Below, one piece after another: positions 21,651 to 36,356 of a stretch of DNA of 64,000 nt. Position 1 is the first letter of the stretch, and each line of letters opens with the position of its first letter. Source of the stretch: Antedon mediterranea (lineage: Eukaryota > Echinodermata > Crinoidea > Comatulida > Antedonidae); contig NC_092680.1 of NCBI RefSeq assembly GCF_964355755.1, positions 10,643,001-10,707,000 of the forward strand, in the 5' to 3' direction. Made by a program: the position numbers and the translations under genes. Under the pieces are notes generated by a model. The model ran no database searches. It saw nothing but the letters and a program-made list of their open reading frames with translations, and was not told the origin of the DNA.

Positions 21651-24387
21651 AAAGTTTCATCGAAATGCACAAATTGGTATAAGACGTTTCCAAATGCGAT
21701 TTGAAGCTATTCTAAGCACTTTTGGGTTTTTATGTTAACAAGTTTATTAAAAAATGAACAAAATGGTTTAAAACGTCTCCAAATGCGATTTGAAGCTATT
21801 CTAAGCACGTTGGTGTTTTTATGTTAACAAGTTTTTCCCATTTTGTGATTTTTGAAAAAAACTTGTTAACATAAAAACACCAAAGTGCTAAGAATAGCTT
21901 CAAATCGCATTTGAGGACGTTTTAGATCATTTTGTGCATTTCAATGAAACTTGGTTACACAAAACATCAAAGTGCTTAAAATCACATTAGAAATCGTTTT
22001 AGACCATTTTGAGCATTTCAATAAAACTTTTCACACAAAAACATCAAAGAGCACAAAATAGCCTAATATGGTATTTAAAAACGTTTTAGACCATTTTGAG
22101 TATTTCGACAATACTTTTTCACACAAAACATCAAAGTGTACAGAATAGCTTCAAATCGCATTTGGAGACGTTTTAGACCATTTTGTGATTTTCGAAAAAA
22201 CTTGTTAACATAAAAACACCAAAGTGCTAAGAATAGCTGCTTCAAATCGCATTTGGAAACGTTTTAGATCATTTTGTGCATTTCAATTTAACTTGTTTAC
22301 ACAAAAACATCAAAGTGCTTAAAATCACATTAGAAACCGTTTTAGAACATTTTGAGCATTTCGAAAAAAACATCAAAGACCATAAAATAGCTTAATATCG
22401 TATTTAAAAACGTTTTAGACCATTTTGAGCATTTCGACAAAACTTTTTCACAAAAAACATGAAAGTGTACAGAATAGCTTTAAATCGCATTTGGAGACGT
22501 TTTAGACCATTTTGTGCATTTCGATGAAACAAAAACATGAAAGTGCTTAAAATCACATTAGAAACCGTTTTAGACCATTTTGAGCATTTCAATAAAACTT
22601 TTCACACAAAAACATCAAAGAGCACAAAATAGTTTAATATCGTATTTAAAAACGTTTTAGACCATTTTGAGTATTTCGAAAATACTTTTTCACACAAAAC
22701 ACCAAAGTGTACAGAATAGCTTCAAATCGCATTTGGAGACGATTTAGACCATTTTGTGATTTTCGAAAAAAACTTGTTAACATAAAAACACCAAAGTGCT
22801 AAGAATAGCTGCTTCAAATCGCATTTGGAAACGTTTTAGATCATTTTGTGCATTTCAATGAAACTTGGTTACACAAAAACATCAAATTGCTTAAAATCAC
22901 ATTAGAAACCGTTTTAGACCATTTTGAGCATTTCGAAAAAACTTTTCATACAAAAATATCAAAGAGCATAAAATAGCTTAATATCGTATTTGAAAAACGT
23001 TTTAGACCATTTTGAGCATTTCGACAAACTTTTTCACACAAAACATGAAAGTGTACAGAATAGCTTCAAATCGCATTTGGAGACGTTTTAGACCATTTTG
23101 TGATTTTCGAAAAAACTTGTTAACATAAAAACACCAAAGTGCAAATCGCATTACGAGACGTTTTAGATCATTTTGTGATTTCCGAATAAAATTGTTAACA
23201 TAAAAGCACCAAAGTGCTAAGAATAGCTTCAAATCGCATTTGGAGACGTTTTTGACCATTTTGTGATTTTCGAAAAAACTTGTTAACATAAAAACACCAA
23301 AGTGCTAAGAATAGCTTCAAATCGCATTTGGAGACGTTTTAGACCATTTTCTGATTTTCGAGAAAACTTGTTAACATAAAAACTCCAAAGTGCTTAGAAT
23401 AGTTTCAAATCGCATTTGGAGACGTTTTAGACTATTTTGTGATTTTCGAAAAAACTTAACATAAAAACACCAAAGTGCTTAGAATAGCTTCAAATCGCAT
23501 TTGGAGACGTTTTAGACCATTTTGTTCATTTCGATGAAACTTGGTTTCTTAGCTCTTTGGTGTTTTTATGTTAACAAGTTTTTTTGAAAATCACAAAATG
23601 CTCTAAAAACGTCTCCAAATGCGAATTGAAGCTATTCTTAGCCCTTTGGTGTTTTTATGTTAACAACTTTTTTTGAAAATCACAAAATGGTCTAAAACGT
23701 CTCCAAATGCAATTTGAAGCTATTCTGTACATTTTGATGTTTTGTGTGAAAAAGTTTTGTCAAAATGCTCAAAATGGTCTAAAATGTTTTTAAATACGAT
23801 ATTAAGCTATTTTGTGCTCTTTGTTGTTTTTGTGTGAAAAGTTTTATCGAAATGCTCAAAATGGTCTAAGACGGTTTCTAATGTGATTTTAAGCACTTTC
23901 ATGTTTTTGTGTAACCAATTTTTTTCGAAAATCACAAAATGGTCTAAAACGTCTCCAAATGCGATTTGAAGCTATTCTGTACACTTTGATGTTTTATGTG
24001 AAAAAGTTTTGTCGAAATGCTCAAAATGGTCTAAAACGTTTTCAAATACGATATTAAGCTATTTTGTGCTCTTTGATGTTTTTGTGTGAACAGTTTTATC
24101 GAAATGCTCAAAATGGTCTAAAACGGTTTCTAATTTGATTTTAAGCACTTTGATGTTTTTGTGTAACCAAGTTTCATCGAAATGCACAAAATGGTCTAAA
24201 ACGTCTCCAAATGCGATTTGAAGCTATTCTAAGCACTTTTGTGTTTTTGTGTTAACAAGTTTTTTCGAAAATCACAAAATTGTCTAAAACGTCTCCAAAT
24301 GCGATTTGAAGCTTTTTTGTACACTTTGATGTTTTGTGTGAAAAAGTTTTGTCGAAATGCTCAAAATGGTCTTAAACGTTTTTAAAT
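21651..24387. repeat. Satellite A, unit 2, minus-plus-minus blocks
   Basis: Orientation changes twice. 21651 to about 21840 is minus, about 21850-23545 is plus, and 23546-24387 is minus. At the first switch, gtttttatgttaacaag and cttgttaacataaaaac face each other around about 15 bp, making a strong hairpin at about 21810-21882. A GTTAAC site lies in each arm. The last block matches 4587-5427 of unit 1. Open frames at 22404-22592 and 23002-23289 are repeat artefacts. Confidence 0.9.
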
Positions 24388-25411
24388 CTCTCATCCTCGT
24401 ATAAAGAAATTATTGATAGGAATGCTGTATTAGAGGAACAAGTCAAGACGTTACAGGTTCTAGTAAGTGAACAGGATTTCAAACAACCAAGATGTTCAGC
24501 AAAGAGATCAGTTGTAAAATCAAATACTCAAACATCTATTAATTTGAATAACCCTTGCCTCAGTATCACTAGGAGGGAAGAAGGCAAAGTCTGTGAAGAA
24601 AATTTGCAAAATATTACTTATAATAATGTATCACCTAAGCCTACAAAGAAAGCCGAACAAATTACAGCAAAACAACTTCCAGCTAAACAAATTCCAGCTA
24701 AACAAATTCCAGTTAAACAGATTCCAGCCAAACAAATTCCAGCTAATCAACAAAGAAATCTAATAATAGGTGACTCTATGCTGAAGCATATTAAGACAAA
24801 TGGTCTATGTGAAACATCTGTGAGAACATTAAGAGGAGCAACTGTGGAACAAGTTAACTATACATTATGTGAGATCGATCTGACCAATGTAGAAAATTTT
24901 GTCATTCATGCTGGAACAAATGACTGTTGCGATATCAACTTTGACTTGGATAGGCTAAAGAACGACTACACTGATATGAAATCAAGGCTTAAAATGAAGA
25001 TAACAGGCGAGGTTTTCATCTCAGCGATTTGCCCGAGACTTGATGATCTTTCATTAAACAGACGCGTATTTGACGTAAATGAAATGCTCAAATATTCTTT
25101 CGGTAACATTGTTATGGATCACAGCCGAGCTTTCACTACACGATATGGAGTGGATTCATCAAAGTTTACAAGTCATGGTTTACATCTTAACTTGAGGGGT
25201 ACATCAGCCTTGGTTAAGAGTATTAATAATGTACTGTCAATAATATCACCAAAGAAAAATAGAAGAACTGGAAGCACGCACACTAGAGATCATCAAAGCA
25301 TGCCTGTAGCAAATTGTCATTTCTGTTTTTTGCAGACATGGAAAAGCAGTTGTGTGTTGGGTTTGTAAACAAGTAGGACATAAAGCGAAATTTTGCCAAG
25401 TTGAACACTGA
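24388..25411 (+). pseudogene. LINE ORF1 fragment, copy 2
   Basis: Same start inside satellite A, same domain order and same T-run frameshift (about 25325-25331) as the first copy; stop at 25366-25368. The zinc knuckle is in the shifted frame at 25355-25396. Private change: ATG-AAA-TCA instead of ATG-ATA-TCA near 24977, giving Lys for Ile within the esterase-like domain. It shares with copy 4 an A in 'ataaagaaat' at 24405, where copies 1 and 3 have G. Confidence 0.85.
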
Positions 25412-25453
25412 AAAAATGGCAAAGTAGATGAAGCCGTAATAAATGTAGCTAAG

Positions 25454-26480
25454 ATGAAGAGTGCTGATGATAATGACATAACATTAAATGAAATTTATAT
25501 AAACAATGATTCTAGTAATAATAGCAGTAATATAGTAAATTCAGGTAACACAAAATCAAGTAAAATGTTAAGTTTATTCTATTGTAATATAAGAAGTATG
25601 AAAAACAAATTATTAGATTTCAATGTTAGATTTTCTTCTTCGTCTCATGACGTCATTGCTATATCAGAGACATGGCCCGATAGCACAGTATATGATAGTC
25701 AGCTTTTAAACAATGATTATACCATTTTTAGAAAGGATAGAAATTCTCATGGAGGTGGGGGGGGGGGGTTTAATTGCTTGTAAAACATGTTTAAATCCAT
25801 CTTTATGCACAGATCTCAATGTTGATACACTTGAACTGATTTGGATAGAATGTCATTGTAATATAGGTAAAATTTTATTAGGAGTGTTTTATAGGCCGCC
25901 TTCTTCAAATGTTCAATATTTAAATTCCTTTATTGATAATATAGATAAAGTTCAAGCAAAAGTTGTTGATTACAAACAGGTATTACTCATAGGCGACTTT
26001 AATATTCATGTTGATTGGAATTGTTTGAATGTGAACAATGGTTTATCCGCCCAAGCAGGAAGCTTGGTAGAAGGAACAATGGCAACTGGACTAGTGCAAA
26101 TAATAGACCAGCCTTCTTATGTAACACGAAATGGGGATGGGCACTTTTTGGACTTGGCTTTTGTTAGTAATCCACTTTTAATTGATAAATGTCAAATTAT
26201 TAACAATTTTGACTCATGTGATCATGAGGCAATTGAGATATGTCTAAGGATATCAAAACAACGTGACAAAGTTATAACAAAAACTGTATATGTACTAAAA
26301 AATGCAGATTAGCAGAAAAGCATATTAATTAATTTTAATTGGGAAAATTGTTTTATGTTTGAAAATATGAATCTGTGCCTATTAAGAAAAGAAATAAAAC
26401 TAAATTATTTCCATGGATTACTACAGAAATTAAGAAACTTTGTACAAAGAAAAGAAAATTATATAGGAAGGCTAAGATTT
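25454..26480 (+). pseudogene. LINE ORF2 endonuclease fragment, copy 2
   Basis: Uninterrupted copy. The N-terminal half, with CNIRS and SETW, runs 25454 to about 25755. The glycine motif is encoded by GGAGGT plus 12 G, which is out of frame by one; the second half (YRPP, GDFN, CDHEAI) is open in another frame, 25713-26312. TAG at 26310-26312 and the frame-broken basic linker (KLYRKAKI, near 26455) follow as in copy 1. It ends at about 26480 against the T-rich tRNA-like monomer, without RT. Confidence 0.87.
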
Positions 26481-28196
26481 CTTTTTTTTTTTTTTTGAAA
26501 ATAAATATTGTTTTTGAAAGTGAAATATTGTTATAGTTGTAAATGTCAGGCCTAAACAAGTGGACCTTTTTTAAAATCAGAAACAAAGTTGCATGACATT
26601 ATTTTTCATTGATTGATCATTCATTTCATATAAATAGACTATTATCAGCTCATCTAGTGGGTTGTGGCGTAACCGGTAATGCTCAGGTTTGAGTTCTCTC
26701 AGTAGTGGGTTCGAATCTCTAGGAATATATATATATTTTTTTTTAATTGAAAATAAATATTGTTTTTGATAGTGAGATATTTTATTTTTATGGTTGTAAA
26801 TGACATGCCTAACCAAGTCGACCTTTTTAAAAATCAGAAATGAAGTTGCATAGCATTATTTTTCATTGATTGATTTATCCATTCATATAAATAGACTATT
26901 ATCAGCTCTTCAGTCATCTACTGGTTTGTGGCGTAACGGGTAATGCTCAGGTTTGAGTGCTCTCAGCAGTGGGTTCGAACCTATACGGGTATTTTTTTCT
27001 TTTTTTTTTAATTGAAAATAAATATTGTTTTTGAAAGTGAGATATTTTTATGGTTGTAAATGTCATGCCTAACCAAGTGGACCTTTTTTAAAATCAGAAA
27101 CAAAGTTGCATAACATCATTTTACATTGATTGATCATTCATTTCATATAAATAGACTATTATGATCTCTTCAGGCATCTACTGGTTTGTGGCGTAACCGG
27201 TAATGCTCATGTTTGAGTTCTCTCAGTAGTGGGTTTGAACCTCTTGGGATATTTTTTTTCGTTTTTTTTTTAATTGAAAATAAATATTGTTTTTGAAAGT
27301 GAGATATTTTGAGGGTTGTAAATGCATGGCCTAAAGAAAAGGACCTTTTTTAAAATCAGAAACAAAGTTGCATAACATCATTTTACATTGATTAATTATT
27401 TATTTCATATAAATAGAGTATTATTAGCTCTTCAGTCATCTACTGGTTTGTGGCGTAGCGGGTAATGCTCAAGTTTGAGTGCTCGCAGTAGTGGGTTCGC
27501 ACCTCTAAGGAAATTTTTATTTATTTTTTTTTTAAATTGAAAAAAAATATTGTTTTTGAAAGTGAGATATTTTGAGGGTTGTAAATGTCAGGCCTAAAGA
27601 AGTGGACCTTTTTTAATATCAGAAACAAAGTTGCATGGCATTATTTTTCATTGATTGATCATTAATTTCATATTATCAGCTCTTCAGTCATCTACTGGTT
27701 TGTGGCGTAACGGGTAATACTCAGGTCTGAGTGCTCTCAGTAGTTAGTTCTAACCTCTAGGGATATTTCTTTTTTCTTTTTTTTTAATTGAAAATAAATA
27801 TTGTTTTTGATAGTGAGATATTTTTATGGTTGTAAATGTCATGCCTAATCAAGTCGACCTTTTTAAAAATCAGAAATAAAGTTGCATAGCATTATTTTTC
27901 ATTGATTGATCATCCATTCATATAAATAGACTATTATCAGCTCCTCAGTCATCTACTGGTTTGTGGCGTAACGGGTAATGCTCAGGTTTGAGTGCTCCCA
28001 GTAGTGCGTCGAACCTCTAGGGATATTTTTTTTCTTTTTTTTTAAATTTAAAATAAATATGGTTTTTGAAAGTGTGATATTTTGAGGGTTGTAAATGTCA
28101 GGCCTAAACAAGTGGACATTTTTTCAATCAGAAACAAAGTTGCATGGCATTATTTTTCATTGATTGATCATTCATTTCATATAAATAGACTATTAT
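26481..28196 (+). repeat. tRNA-like monomer array, unit 2, first part (6 monomers)
   Basis: A-box starts near 26663, 26928, 27189, 27454, 27705 and 27966. The first monomer has a small deletion ('atcagctcatctagtggg') where unit 1 reads 'atcagctcttcactcatctag'. The other monomers correspond one to one with unit 1. Confidence 0.9.
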
Positions 28197-29295
28197 GAGC
28201 TCGGCCGTTCCAAGGCAAAACAACGTAACTACAAAATGTTGCTTTTCGAGAAAAATTGAATTGAAGTTTGAGTGTTTGCATTTCAACAACAAATTATCGT
28301 AATGATGTGAAATTTTGCATGAGTATATATAAATAATAATTATTATTAAATACAAAATGTTAAATAATTTAAACAATTTGATCAAAAGTTATTAGCACTT
28401 TTAACAGATACGTTGTTTTGCCTTAGAAATGACGTGCATAGAATGAAAGTCATTTCTGAGGCAAAACAACGTAACTGCGATATTCTGTGGCAAAACAACG
28501 TAACTGTGGTCATTCCATGGCAAAACAACGTAACTGTGATGATTTTAAAAACAATGGATTGAAACTCTTTTTGAACAAAAGGGAAGGCTGCGATCATCTA
28601 TGATGGCTAGGAACTAGGTTGGCTTAACAAAGAGTGCATTTGAAGCTAGGCTTAGCCATTTGCATCTACTATTTATGATATAGACTTATTACATTATTAT
28701 GTTATAGCCTACCTACTAGCCTGCTACTACAAGGCCTACGTACAACAATGCAAAGACGCCCGTCCAACTAGGCTAGGGATAGCCTAGTTTCAATGACAAT
28801 ACTTGTGTACTTGGCTAGATTAGGTAGGTCTGTAAAAATAATAGCCTAGCCTAGTTTCAAGCTTGCCTGAACTTTTTCGTAAATATAGTTAATTCTTAGA
28901 ATAAATTTTAATACATTAAATTAGTTGTCTAGCGTAATAAGCCTAATATTGTTTAATATATCTTTTACTTTTAGTTAAGATCGTTGCTATGCCTATCGTC
29001 ATGCATCAGTGGTTTCTGTCTCAAAATTACGTAACTTAGCTGATTGTGAGAATTTGAAGCGAAAATCGTAGACATTTCCGTGGCAGATCTGGTAGATACG
29101 TTGTTTTGCCTTGGAAAATACCAGAATTATTTGTTTTTTGCTTAAAGATACGTGGTACTATCTGTAAAATTAATGATCTCTGAAACCTGAAATTTTTACA
29201 GGTTGTTCTTAAATTTGTAATAATTCCCCAAATGTAAAAATCTCAAAATTGACAAAAATGCGAGTTATGTGGTAGGCCTTGGAACGGCCGAGCTC
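28197..29295. mobile_element. 1.1-kb TIR element in tRNA-like array, copy 2
   Basis: GAGCTC-flanked element in the same monomer position as copy 1. It differs by few substitutions, including T at 29268 (gagttatgtgg) shared with copy 4, where copies 1 and 3 have C. The same shared position and near-identity mean it was multiplied with the unit and did not insert independently. Confidence 0.85.
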
Positions 29296-30981
29296 TTCAG
29301 TCATCTATTGGTTTGTGGCGTAACGGGTAATGCTCAGGTTTGAGTGCTCTCAGCAGTGGGTTCGAACCTATACGGGTATTTTTTTTCTTTTTTTTTTATT
29401 GAAAATAAATATTGTTTTTGAAAGTGAGATATTTTGAGGGTTGCAACTGTCTAGCCTAAACAAGTGAACCTTTTTTAAAGTCAGAAAGAAAGTTGCATGG
29501 CATTATTTTTCATTGATTGATCATCTATTTCATATAAATAGACTATTACCAGCTCTTCAGTCATCTACTGGTTTGCGGCGTAACGGGTAATCCTCAGGTT
29601 TGAGTGATTTCAATAGTGGGTTTGAACTTCCAGGGATATTTTTTCTTTTTTTTTTTATTGAAAATAAATATTGTTTTTGATAGTGAGATATTTTTATGGT
29701 TGTAAATGTCATGCCTAACCAAGTCGACCTTTTTAAAAATCAGAAATGAAGTTGCATAGCATTATTTTTCATTGATTGATCATCCATTCATATAAATAGA
29801 CTATTATCAGCTCTTCAGTCATCTACTGGTTTGTGGCGTAACGGGTAATGCTCAGGTTTGAGTGCTCGCAGTAGTGGGTTCGAACCTCTACGGGAATTTT
29901 TTTGTTTTTTTTTATTGAAAATAAAAATTGTTTTTGAAAGTGAGATATTTTATGGTTTTAAATGTCAGGCCTAACCAAGTGGACCTTTTTTAAAATCATA
30001 AACAAAGTTGCATAAGATTATTTTTCATTGATTGATCATCCATTCATATAAATAGACTATTATAAGCTCTTCAGTCATCTACTGGTTTGTGGCGTAGCGG
30101 GTAATGCTCAAGTTTGAGTGCTCGCAGTAGTGTGTTCGCACCTCTAAGGATATTTTTATTTATTTTTTTTTTAAATTGAAAATAAATATTGTTTTTGAAA
30201 GTGAGATATTTTGAGGGTTGTAAATGTCAGGCCTAAACAAGTGGATCTTTTTTAAAATCAGAAAGAAAGTTGCATGGCATTATTTTTTCATTGATTGATC
30301 ATTCATTTCATATAAATAGACTATTATCAGCTCCTCCGTCAACTACTGGTTTGTGGCGTAACGGGTAATACTCAGGTCTGAGTGCTCTCGGTAGTGGGTT
30401 CTAACCTCTAGGGATATTTCTTTTTTCTTTTTTTTTCAATTGAAAATAAATATTTTTTTTGAAAATGAGATATTTTGAGAGTTGTAAATGTCAGGCCTAA
30501 AGAAGTGGACCTTTTTTAAAATCAGAAACAAAGTTGCATGGCATTATTTTTCATTGATTGATCATTAATTTCATATTATCAGCTCTTCAGTCATCTACTG
30601 GTTTGAGGCATAACGGGTAATACCCAGGTTCGAGTGCTCTCAGTAGCGGGTTCCAACCTCTAGGGATATTGCTTTTTTTTTTAAATTGAAAATAAATATT
30701 TTTTTGGAAAATGAGATATTTTGGGGGTTGTAAATGTCAGGCCTAAAGAAATGGATCTTTTTTAAAATCAGAAACAAAGTTGCATGGCATTATTTTTCAT
30801 TGATTGATCATTCATTTCATATAAATAGAGTATTATCAGCTCTTCAGTCATCTACTGGTTTGTGGCGTAACGGGTAATGCTCAAGTTTGTGTGCTCTCAG
30901 CATTGGGGTCGAACCTCTACGGATATTTTTATTTTTTTATAATTATTTTTTTTTAATTGAAAATAAATATTGTTTTTGAAA
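29296..30981 (+). repeat. tRNA-like monomer array, unit 2, second part (7 monomers)
   Basis: A-box starts near 29317, 29577, 29838, 30093, 30355, 30608 and 30867. Half the length of the matching part in units 1 and 3: the hybrid monomer and about six neighbours are absent. One monomer has 'gaggcataacggg' in its A box (near 30605), which weakens the Pol III signal. Confidence 0.9.
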
Positions 30982-32005
30982 TCAAATACATGTAAAAAGA
31001 CTGCCATAAAGCCTCCAAAAGAAGTCAATGTGCTCCTTCGTATTCAGTACTCATGGGTGAGCTTCTTTTCCACCTGGAGTTCTTTTCGAGAGCTGCTGGG
31101 TTCCCGCCCGGAAAATGTTTTATTTACATGATTTGAACAATATTCTAATGTAAATATTAACAGCATCAAAATTTAACAGTGTGGCGTGTTGACCGCGAAT
31201 GATTAACATATTATCTTCCCCATAATACACGTGCACAAGCTCATTTGCATAACAACCACGAGGCATACCAAACTGTTTAAAATAAAGAAAATAGAGTTGC
31301 ACAGACTCCCGCCTGAGAATGGTACTTTACATGATTTGAAATTATATGAAACAAAATATATAAGACTAACAAGGACAATAGAGCTTGTCCCCGGAAAGTG
31401 CACCTATTCATTGAATTATGAAATTAAATACTACTAGCCTACCATGTTTGGGGCAGAGCTAATAATGAAAATAGAGCCCAGAATTGCACTTATACTTATA
31501 CTTATTACCATACATAATCACCTATGATATTTATGATTATTTGTTAAAAATTCAACTATCCAGATGCGAATTCAAAAGTTTAGGTAGAGTTTTCTACTTT
31601 AAAAACTCGACTTCGTATATGCCTAAGGCCTAGCCCGGCGGCGGAATTAGTCTAAGTTTCGAAATCGGTCTGGAAATCGGCATCTTTGCAAATGTTCTAT
31701 ATTTGATCTATTTCACTCTCCATTAACCCAATACAAAAATCATCGGAGACAAACTATCTGTTTAAAACATGTTTATTCTGGGACGGTGCGGCCATACACA
31801 CCAACTACCATCCATAAATGTTTATTCATAACATATTACAATACAATATCTTGCATGAATCGGACATTTCGATACCAATGTAGCAACATTGATTAACAAA
31901 ATCAAAATTCAACAATGTGGCGTGTTGACCGCGAATTACTAACAATACCATCTTTCACACTACACCTACAAAAACTCATTTGCATAATAACAAACGGCAT
32001 ATGAT
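30982..32005. other. Non-coding spacer, unit 2
   Basis: Counterpart of 16887-17910. It shares T at 31440, A at 31730 and a four-A run (ttcaaaagttt) with unit 4, against C, G and five A in units 1 and 3. Contains the same internal direct repeat. No gene. Confidence 0.7.
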
Positions 32006-33620
32006 GTTAGCACAATATATGTGCATAAATGGCAATATTATATAGCATAATTTTTGAATTTCAAAAAGTGGAAATTTTGGCAATTTTTCGAAAAAATTTC
32101 AATGGTCCCCCGCAGCGAAATTTTCGAAAAATTGCCAAATTTCGACCCTTTTATTTTTTGACATAACTAGTTACGATGGCTCTATAAGATGATTCTATCA
32201 CAATATATTTGTATAAATGCCAATATAATAGCATAATTATTGAATTTTAAAAAGTGGAAATTTTGGCCATTTTTCATAAAAATTCCTATGAAATTTTCGC
32301 AAAAATGGCCAAATTTCAAACCTTTTATTTGTTGACATAACTAGTTACTATGGCTCTATAAGATGATGATAGCACAAAATATTTGCATAAATGGCAATAT
32401 TATATAGCATACTTTTTTAATTTTAAAAAGTAGACATTTTTGGCATTTTTCGAAAAAATTCCTATGGTCCCCCGCAGGATAATTTTCGCAAAAATGGTAA
32501 AATTTCAAACCTTTTATTTTTTTGACATAACTAGTTACTCTTGCTGTATAAGATGAGTTTAGCACAATATATTTGCAATAATGGCAATATTATAGCATAA
32601 TTTTCGAATTTCAAAAAGTGTAAATTTTCGCCATTTTTCGAATAAAAACCTTATGGTCCCCCAAAGGGAATTTTTCGAAAAATGGCCAAATTTAGACCCT
32701 TTTATTTTTTGACATAACTAGTTACTATGGCTCTATAAGATGATGTTAGCACAATATATGTGCATAAATGGCAATATTATAGCATAATTTTTGAATTTCA
32801 AAAAGTTGAAATTTTGGCAATTTTTCGAAAAAAATCCTATGGTCCCCCGCAGGCGAAATTTTCTTTACACGTCAGATAAGGCAGAAATCATGAATAATTC
32901 ATTCAAGTGTAAATTTTCGCCATTTTTCGAATAAAAACCTTATGGTCCCCCAAAGGGAAATTTTCGAAAAATGGCCAAATTTAGACCCTTTTATTTTTTG
33001 ACATAACTAGTTACTATGGCTCTATAAGATGATTCTAACACAATATATTTGCATAAATGCCAATATAATAGCATAATTATTGAATTTTAAAAAGTGGAAA
33101 TTTTGGCCATTTTTGGAAAAAAATTCCTATGGTCCCCCGCAGGGAAATTTTCACGAAAATAGCCAAATTTCAAATCTTTTATTTTTGGACATAACTAGTT
33201 ACTATGGCTCTATAAGATGATGTTAGCACAATATATGTGCATAAATGGCAATATTATAGCATAATTTTTGAATTTCAAAAAGTGGAAATTTTGGCAATTT
33301 TTCGAAAAAATTTCAGTGGTCCCCCGCAGCAAAATTTTCAAAAAAATTGCCAAAGTTCGACCCTTTTGTTTTTTGACATAACTAGTTACGATGGCTCTTT
33401 AAGATGATTCTAACACAATATATTTGCATAAATGCCAATATAATAGCATAATTATTGAATTTTAAAAAGTGGAAATTTTTGCCATTTTTCGAAAAAATTC
33501 CTATGGTCCCCCGCAGGGAAATTTTCGCAAAAATGGCCAAATTTCAAACCTTTTATTTTTTGACATAACTAGTTATTCTGGCTTTATAAGATGATTCTAA
33601 CACAATATATTTGCATAAAT
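32006..33620 (+). repeat. Satellite C array, unit 2 (short form without LINE tail)
   Basis: About eight monomers. It follows unit 1 closely up to the monomer where the LINE tail sits in the other units, then jumps straight to the last monomer before the unit boundary. This looks like a deletion of about 2.1 kb by unequal exchange between monomers, removing the LINE relic. Confidence 0.88.
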
Positions 33621-36356
33621 AAAGTTTCATCGAAATGCACAAATTGGTATAAGACGTTTCCAAATGCGATTTGAAGCTATTCTAAGCACTTTTGGGTTTT
33701 TATGTTAACAAGTTTATTAAAAAATGAACAAAATGGTTTAAAACGTCTCCAAATGCGATTTGAAGCTATTCTAAGCACGTTGGTGTTTTTATGTTAACAA
33801 GTTTTTCCCATTTTGTGATTTTTGAAAAAAACTTGTTAACATAAAAACACCAAAGTGCTAAGAATAGCTTCAAATCGCATTTGAGGACGTTTTAGATCAT
33901 TTTGTGCATTTCAATGAAACTTGGTTACACAAAACATCAAAGTGCTTAAAATCACATTAGAAATCGTTTTAGACCATTTTGAGCATTTCAATAAAACTTT
34001 TCACACAAAAACATCAAAGAGCACAAAATAGCCTAATATGGTATTTAAAAACGTTTTAGACCATTTTGAGTATTTCGACAATACTTTTTCACACAAAACA
34101 TCAAAGTGTACAGAATAGCTTCAAATCGCATTTGGAGACGTTTTAGACCATTTTGTGATTTTCGAAAAAACTTGTTAACATAAAAACACCAAAGTGCTAA
34201 GAATAGCTGCTTCAAATCGCATTTGGAAACGTTTTAGATCATTTTGTGCATTTCAATTTAACTTGTTTACACAAAAACATCAAAGTGCTTAAAATCACAT
34301 TAGAAACCGTTTTAGAACATTTTGAGCATTTCGAAAAAAACATCAAAGACCATAAAATAGCTTAATATCGTATTTTAAAACGTTTTAGACCATTTTGAGC
34401 ATTTCGACAAAACTTTTTCACAAAAAACATGAAAGTGTACAGAATAGCTTCAAATCGCATTTGGAGACGTTTTAGACCATTTTGTGCATTTCGATGAAAC
34501 AAAAACATGAAAGTGCTTAAAATCACATTAGAAACCGTTTTAGACCATTTTGAGCATTTCAATAAAACTTTTCACACAAAAACATCAAAGAGCACAAAAT
34601 AGTTTAATATCGTATTTAAAAACGTTTTAGACCATTTTGAGTATTTCGAAAATACTTTTTCACACAAAACACCAAAGTGTACAGAATAGCTTCAAATCGC
34701 ATTTGGAGACGATTTAGACCATTTTGTGATTTTCGAAAAAACTTGTTAACATAAAAACACCAAAGTGCTAAGAATAGCTGCTTCAAATCGCATTTGGAAA
34801 CGTTTTAGATCATTTTGTGCATTTCAATGAAACTTGGTTACACAAAAACATCAAATTGCTTAAAATCACATTAGAAACCGTTTTAGACCATTTTGAGCAT
34901 TTCGAAAAAACTTTTCATACAAAAACATCAAAGAGCATAAAATAGCTTAATATCGTATTTGAAAAACGTTTTAGACCATTTTGAGCATTTCGACAAACTT
35001 TTTCACACAAAACATGAAAGTGTACAGAATAGCTTCAAATCGCATTTGGAGACGTTTTAGACCATTTTGTGATTTTCGAAAAAACTTGTTAACATAAAAA
35101 CACCAAAGTGCAAATCGCATTACGAGACGTTTTAGATCATTTTGTGATTTCCGAATAAAATTGTTAACATAAAAGCACCAAAGTGCTAAGAATAGCTTCA
35201 AATCGCATTTGGAGACGTTTTTGACCATTTTGTGATTTTCGAAAAAACTTGTTAACATAAAAACACCAAAGTGCTAAGAATAGCTTCAAATCGCATTTGG
35301 AGACGTTTTAGACCATTTTCTGATTTTCGAGAAAACTTGTTAACATAAAAACTCCAAAGTGCTTAGAATAGTTTCAAATCGCATTTGGAGACGTTTTAGA
35401 CTATTTTGTGATTTTCGAAAAAACTTAACATAAAAACACCAAAGTGATTAGAATAGCTTCAAATCGCATTTGGAGACGTTTTAGTCCATTTTGTTCATTT
35501 CGATGAAACTTGGTTTCTTAGCTCTTTGGTGTTTTTATGTTAACAAGTTTTTTTGAAAATCACAAAATGCTCTAAAAACGTCTCCAAATGCGATTTGAAG
35601 CTATTCTTAGCCCTTTGGTGTTTTTATGTTAACAACTTTTTTTGAAAATCACAAAATGGTCTAAAACGTCTCCAAATGCAATTTGAAGCTATTCTGTACA
35701 TTTTGATGTTTTGTGTGAAAAAGTTTTGTCAAAATGCTCAAAATGGTCTAAAATGTTTTTAAATACGATATTAAGCTATTTTGTGCTCTTTGTTGTTTTT
35801 GTGTGAAAAGTTTTATCGAAATGCTCAAAATGGTCTAAGACGGTTTCTAATGTGATTTTAAGCACTTTCATGTTTTTGTGTAACCAATTTTTTTCGAAAA
35901 TCACAAAATGGTCTAAAACGTCTCCAAATGCGATTTGAAGCTATTCTGTACACTTTGATGTTTTATGTGAAAAAGTTTTGTCGAAATGCTCAAAATGGTC
36001 TAAAACGTTTTCAAATACGATATTAAGCTATTTTGTGCTCTTTGATGTTTTTGTGTGAACAGTTTTATCGAAATGCTCAAAATGGTCTAAAACGGTTTCT
36101 AATTTGATTTTAAGCACTTTGATTTTTTCGTGTAACCAAGTTTCATCGAAATGCACAAAATGGTCTAAAACGTCTCCAAATGCGATTTGAAGCTATTCTA
36201 AGCACTTTTGTGTTTTTGTGTTAACAAGTTTTTTCGAAAATCACAAAATTGTCTAAAACGTCTCCAAATGCGATTTGAAGCTTTTTTGTACACTTTGATG
36301 TTTTGTGTGAAAAAGTTTTGTCGAAATGCTCAAAATGGTCTTAAACGTTTTTAAAT
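33621..36356. repeat. Satellite A, unit 3, minus-plus-minus blocks
   Basis: Nearly the same as the unit 2 block. Switch points are at about 33810 (hairpin of ttatgttaacaag/cttgttaacataa) and about 35512. Small differences include one missing A at about 34740 and 'agtccatt' near 35483. Confidence 0.9.
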